A DNA stretch of 64,000 nt from Palsa-504 sp963847965 (lineage in GTDB: Bacteria; Actinomycetota; Actinomycetes; Streptosporangiales; Streptosporangiaceae): NCBI GenBank assembly GCA_963847965.1, contig CAWKCG010000050.1, forward strand, positions 186,001 through 250,000. The letters run 5' to 3'. The translations under genes and the position numbers were made by a program. This document shows, piece after piece, positions 63,095-64,000 of the stretch; positions within the stretch are counted from its first letter, which is position 1, and each line of letters starts with the position of its first letter. A model generated the notes under the pieces. The model saw nothing but the letters and a program-made list of their open reading frames with translations. It did no database searches and had not been told where the DNA came from.

Positions 63095-64000
63095 ATGCCC
63101 ATCGAGTCGGTGTACCCCGCGCTGGAGCCGCTGCTGCCACGCGTGCGGAAGCCGATCCAGTACGTCGGCGGCGAGGTCGGCTCGGTCACCAAGGACTGGG
63201 ACAGCGCCGAAGTCCGGTGGGCGCTCTGCTACCCGGACGCCTACGAGGTCGGCCTGCCCAACCAGGGCGTCCAGATCCTGTACGAGGTGCTGAACGAGCG
63301 CCCGGGCGTCCTGGCCGAGCGCACCTACACCGTGCTGCCCGACCTTGAGGCGCTGATGCGGGACCATGGCGTCCCCCAGTTCACGGTGGACGCGCACCGG
63401 CCGGTTAGCGCCTTTGACGTGCTCGGCTTCAGTTTCGCCACCGAGATGGCCTACACGAACCTGCTGACCGTGCTCGACCTGGCGGGTATTCCCTTCTTTT
63501 CTGCCGAACGAACGGTGGCTCACCCCCTGGTCATCGCCGGCGGCCACGCGGCCTTCAACCCCGAACCGGTCGCCGACTTCCTCGACGCGGTGGTCCTCGG
63601 CGACGGCGAGCAGGCCGTGCTCGCGATCACGGACCTGATCCGCGAATGGAAGCGAGCCGGGCAGCCCGGCGGCAGGGATGGCCTGCTGCTCCGGCTCGCC
63701 ACGATCGCGTACGTGCCCCGCTTCTACGACGTATCGTATCACCCTGACGGCAGAATATCGAACGTAACACCGAATCGTCAAGGTCCTCCGCCATCAGTTT
63801 CGAAACATACGGTGATGGACCTCGACGCCTGGCCGTACCCGCGCGCGCCGATCGTCCCGATCCACGAGACCGTGCACGAGCGGTACAGCGTGGAGATCTT
63901 CCGCGGCTGCACGCGCGGCTGCCGGTTCTGCCAGGCCGGGATGATCACCAGGCCGGTGCGCGAGCGGTCCATCACCACGATCGGTGAGATGGTCGCGGGC
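63095..64000 (+). CDS. B12-binding radical SAM protein, TIGR03960-type (partial)
   Basis: 302 codons open to the right edge from ATG 63095. The N-terminal B12-binding-like domain (VYPALEPLLPRVRKPIQYVGGE, LCYPDAYEVGLPNQGVQILYEVLN, FDVLGFSFATEMAYTNLLTVLDLAGIP) precedes the radical SAM cluster motif RGCTRGCRFCQAGM (Cys positions x3 and x2). In actinobacteria this gene follows rodA and is followed by a radical-SAM-linked protein, rne/rng, rplU, rpmA and obg. Its substrate is unknown. A patch at about 63725-63815 uses AT-rich codons (ATA, AGA, ACA, TCA) unlike the rest. Confidence 0.93.
   Translation, partial: MPIESVYPALEPLLPRVRKPIQYVGGEVGSVTKDWDSAEVRWALCYPDAYEVGLPNQGVQILYEVLNERPGVLAERTYTVLPDLEALMRDHGVPQFTVDAHRPVSAFDVLGFSFATEMAYTNLLTVLDLAGIPFFSAERTVAHPLVIAGGHAAFNPEPVADFLDAVVLGDGEQAVLAITDLIREWKRAGQPGGRDGLLLRLATIAYVPRFYDVSYHPDGRISNVTPNRQGPPPSVSKHTVMDLDAWPYPRAPIVPIHETVHERYSVEIFRGCTRGCRFCQAGMITRPVRERSITTIGEMVAG

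Overview
The window is chromosomal DNA of a very GC-rich actinomycete. The evidence is pervasive G/C third codon positions, GTG starts, PASTA-less PknB-type kinases, XRE/DUF397 genes, a 13E12-type HNH nuclease, a mycothiol-type isomerase, and the actinobacterial gene order tig-clpP1-clpP2-clpX-valS-folC-mreBCD-mrdA-rodA. It looks most like the Streptosporangiales or relatives; I cannot name the genus from the sequence.

Layout. 0-5.5 kb: a minus-strand cluster with two membrane Ser/Thr kinases carrying different extracellular sensors (a WD40/TolB-like propeller; two near-identical fibronectin III repeats) and a GNAT enzyme. 5.7-12 kb: accessory genes, including a DUF6247/RelE-like pair, a decaying GNAT gene, a stand-alone HPr-kinase-like protein, a divergent Hsp20/flavin-binding pair and an orphan gene beside an IS remnant. 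12.3-17.3 kb: a 4.9 kb island bounded by an intact tRNA-Gly and a copy of its 3' half, each followed by the same ~590 bp flank; it carries a Phd/PIN toxin-antitoxin pair and low-GC unknown genes. 17.4-29.8 kb: a decayed sigma-factor/beta-propeller locus, a frameshifted methyltransferase, gnd, an intact IS1634-type element with its target duplication, an anti-sigma-type ATPase, a DUF574-type methyltransferase, DUF397 and XRE/DUF5753 genes separated by an array of hairpin repeats, a bicupin/SDR operon and a lipoprotein. 29.9-35 kb: many remnants (GNAT, 13E12 nuclease, sulfotransferase and kinase pseudogenes) and a 60-bp tandem repeat. 35.2-38.5 kb: tRNA-Pro and small regulatory or metabolic genes.

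38.6-64 kb is the conserved core. The proteolysis genes (tig, clpP1, clpP2, clpX) have a candidate ClgR box before clpP1. They are followed by valS and folC and then the cell-elongation operon mreB-mreC-mreD-mrdA-rodA, whose reading frames overlap at most junctions. Three features of this block are unusual: a large YGQ-repeat membrane protein between clpX and valS; an MreD with a C-terminal tail of about 460 residues that is extremely basic; and a coupled four-gene set of surface proteins, three with AYF-type (SipW/TasA-like) leaders and one with Ig-like tandem repeats, between rodA and a B12-binding radical SAM gene that runs off the window.

Several otherwise conserved genes (trigger factor, the methyltransferase, the 13E12 nuclease) are split by single-base indels. 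This may be true decay or assembly error, and it matters for every pseudogene call here. Functional names rest on motif recognition only; no database search was possible.
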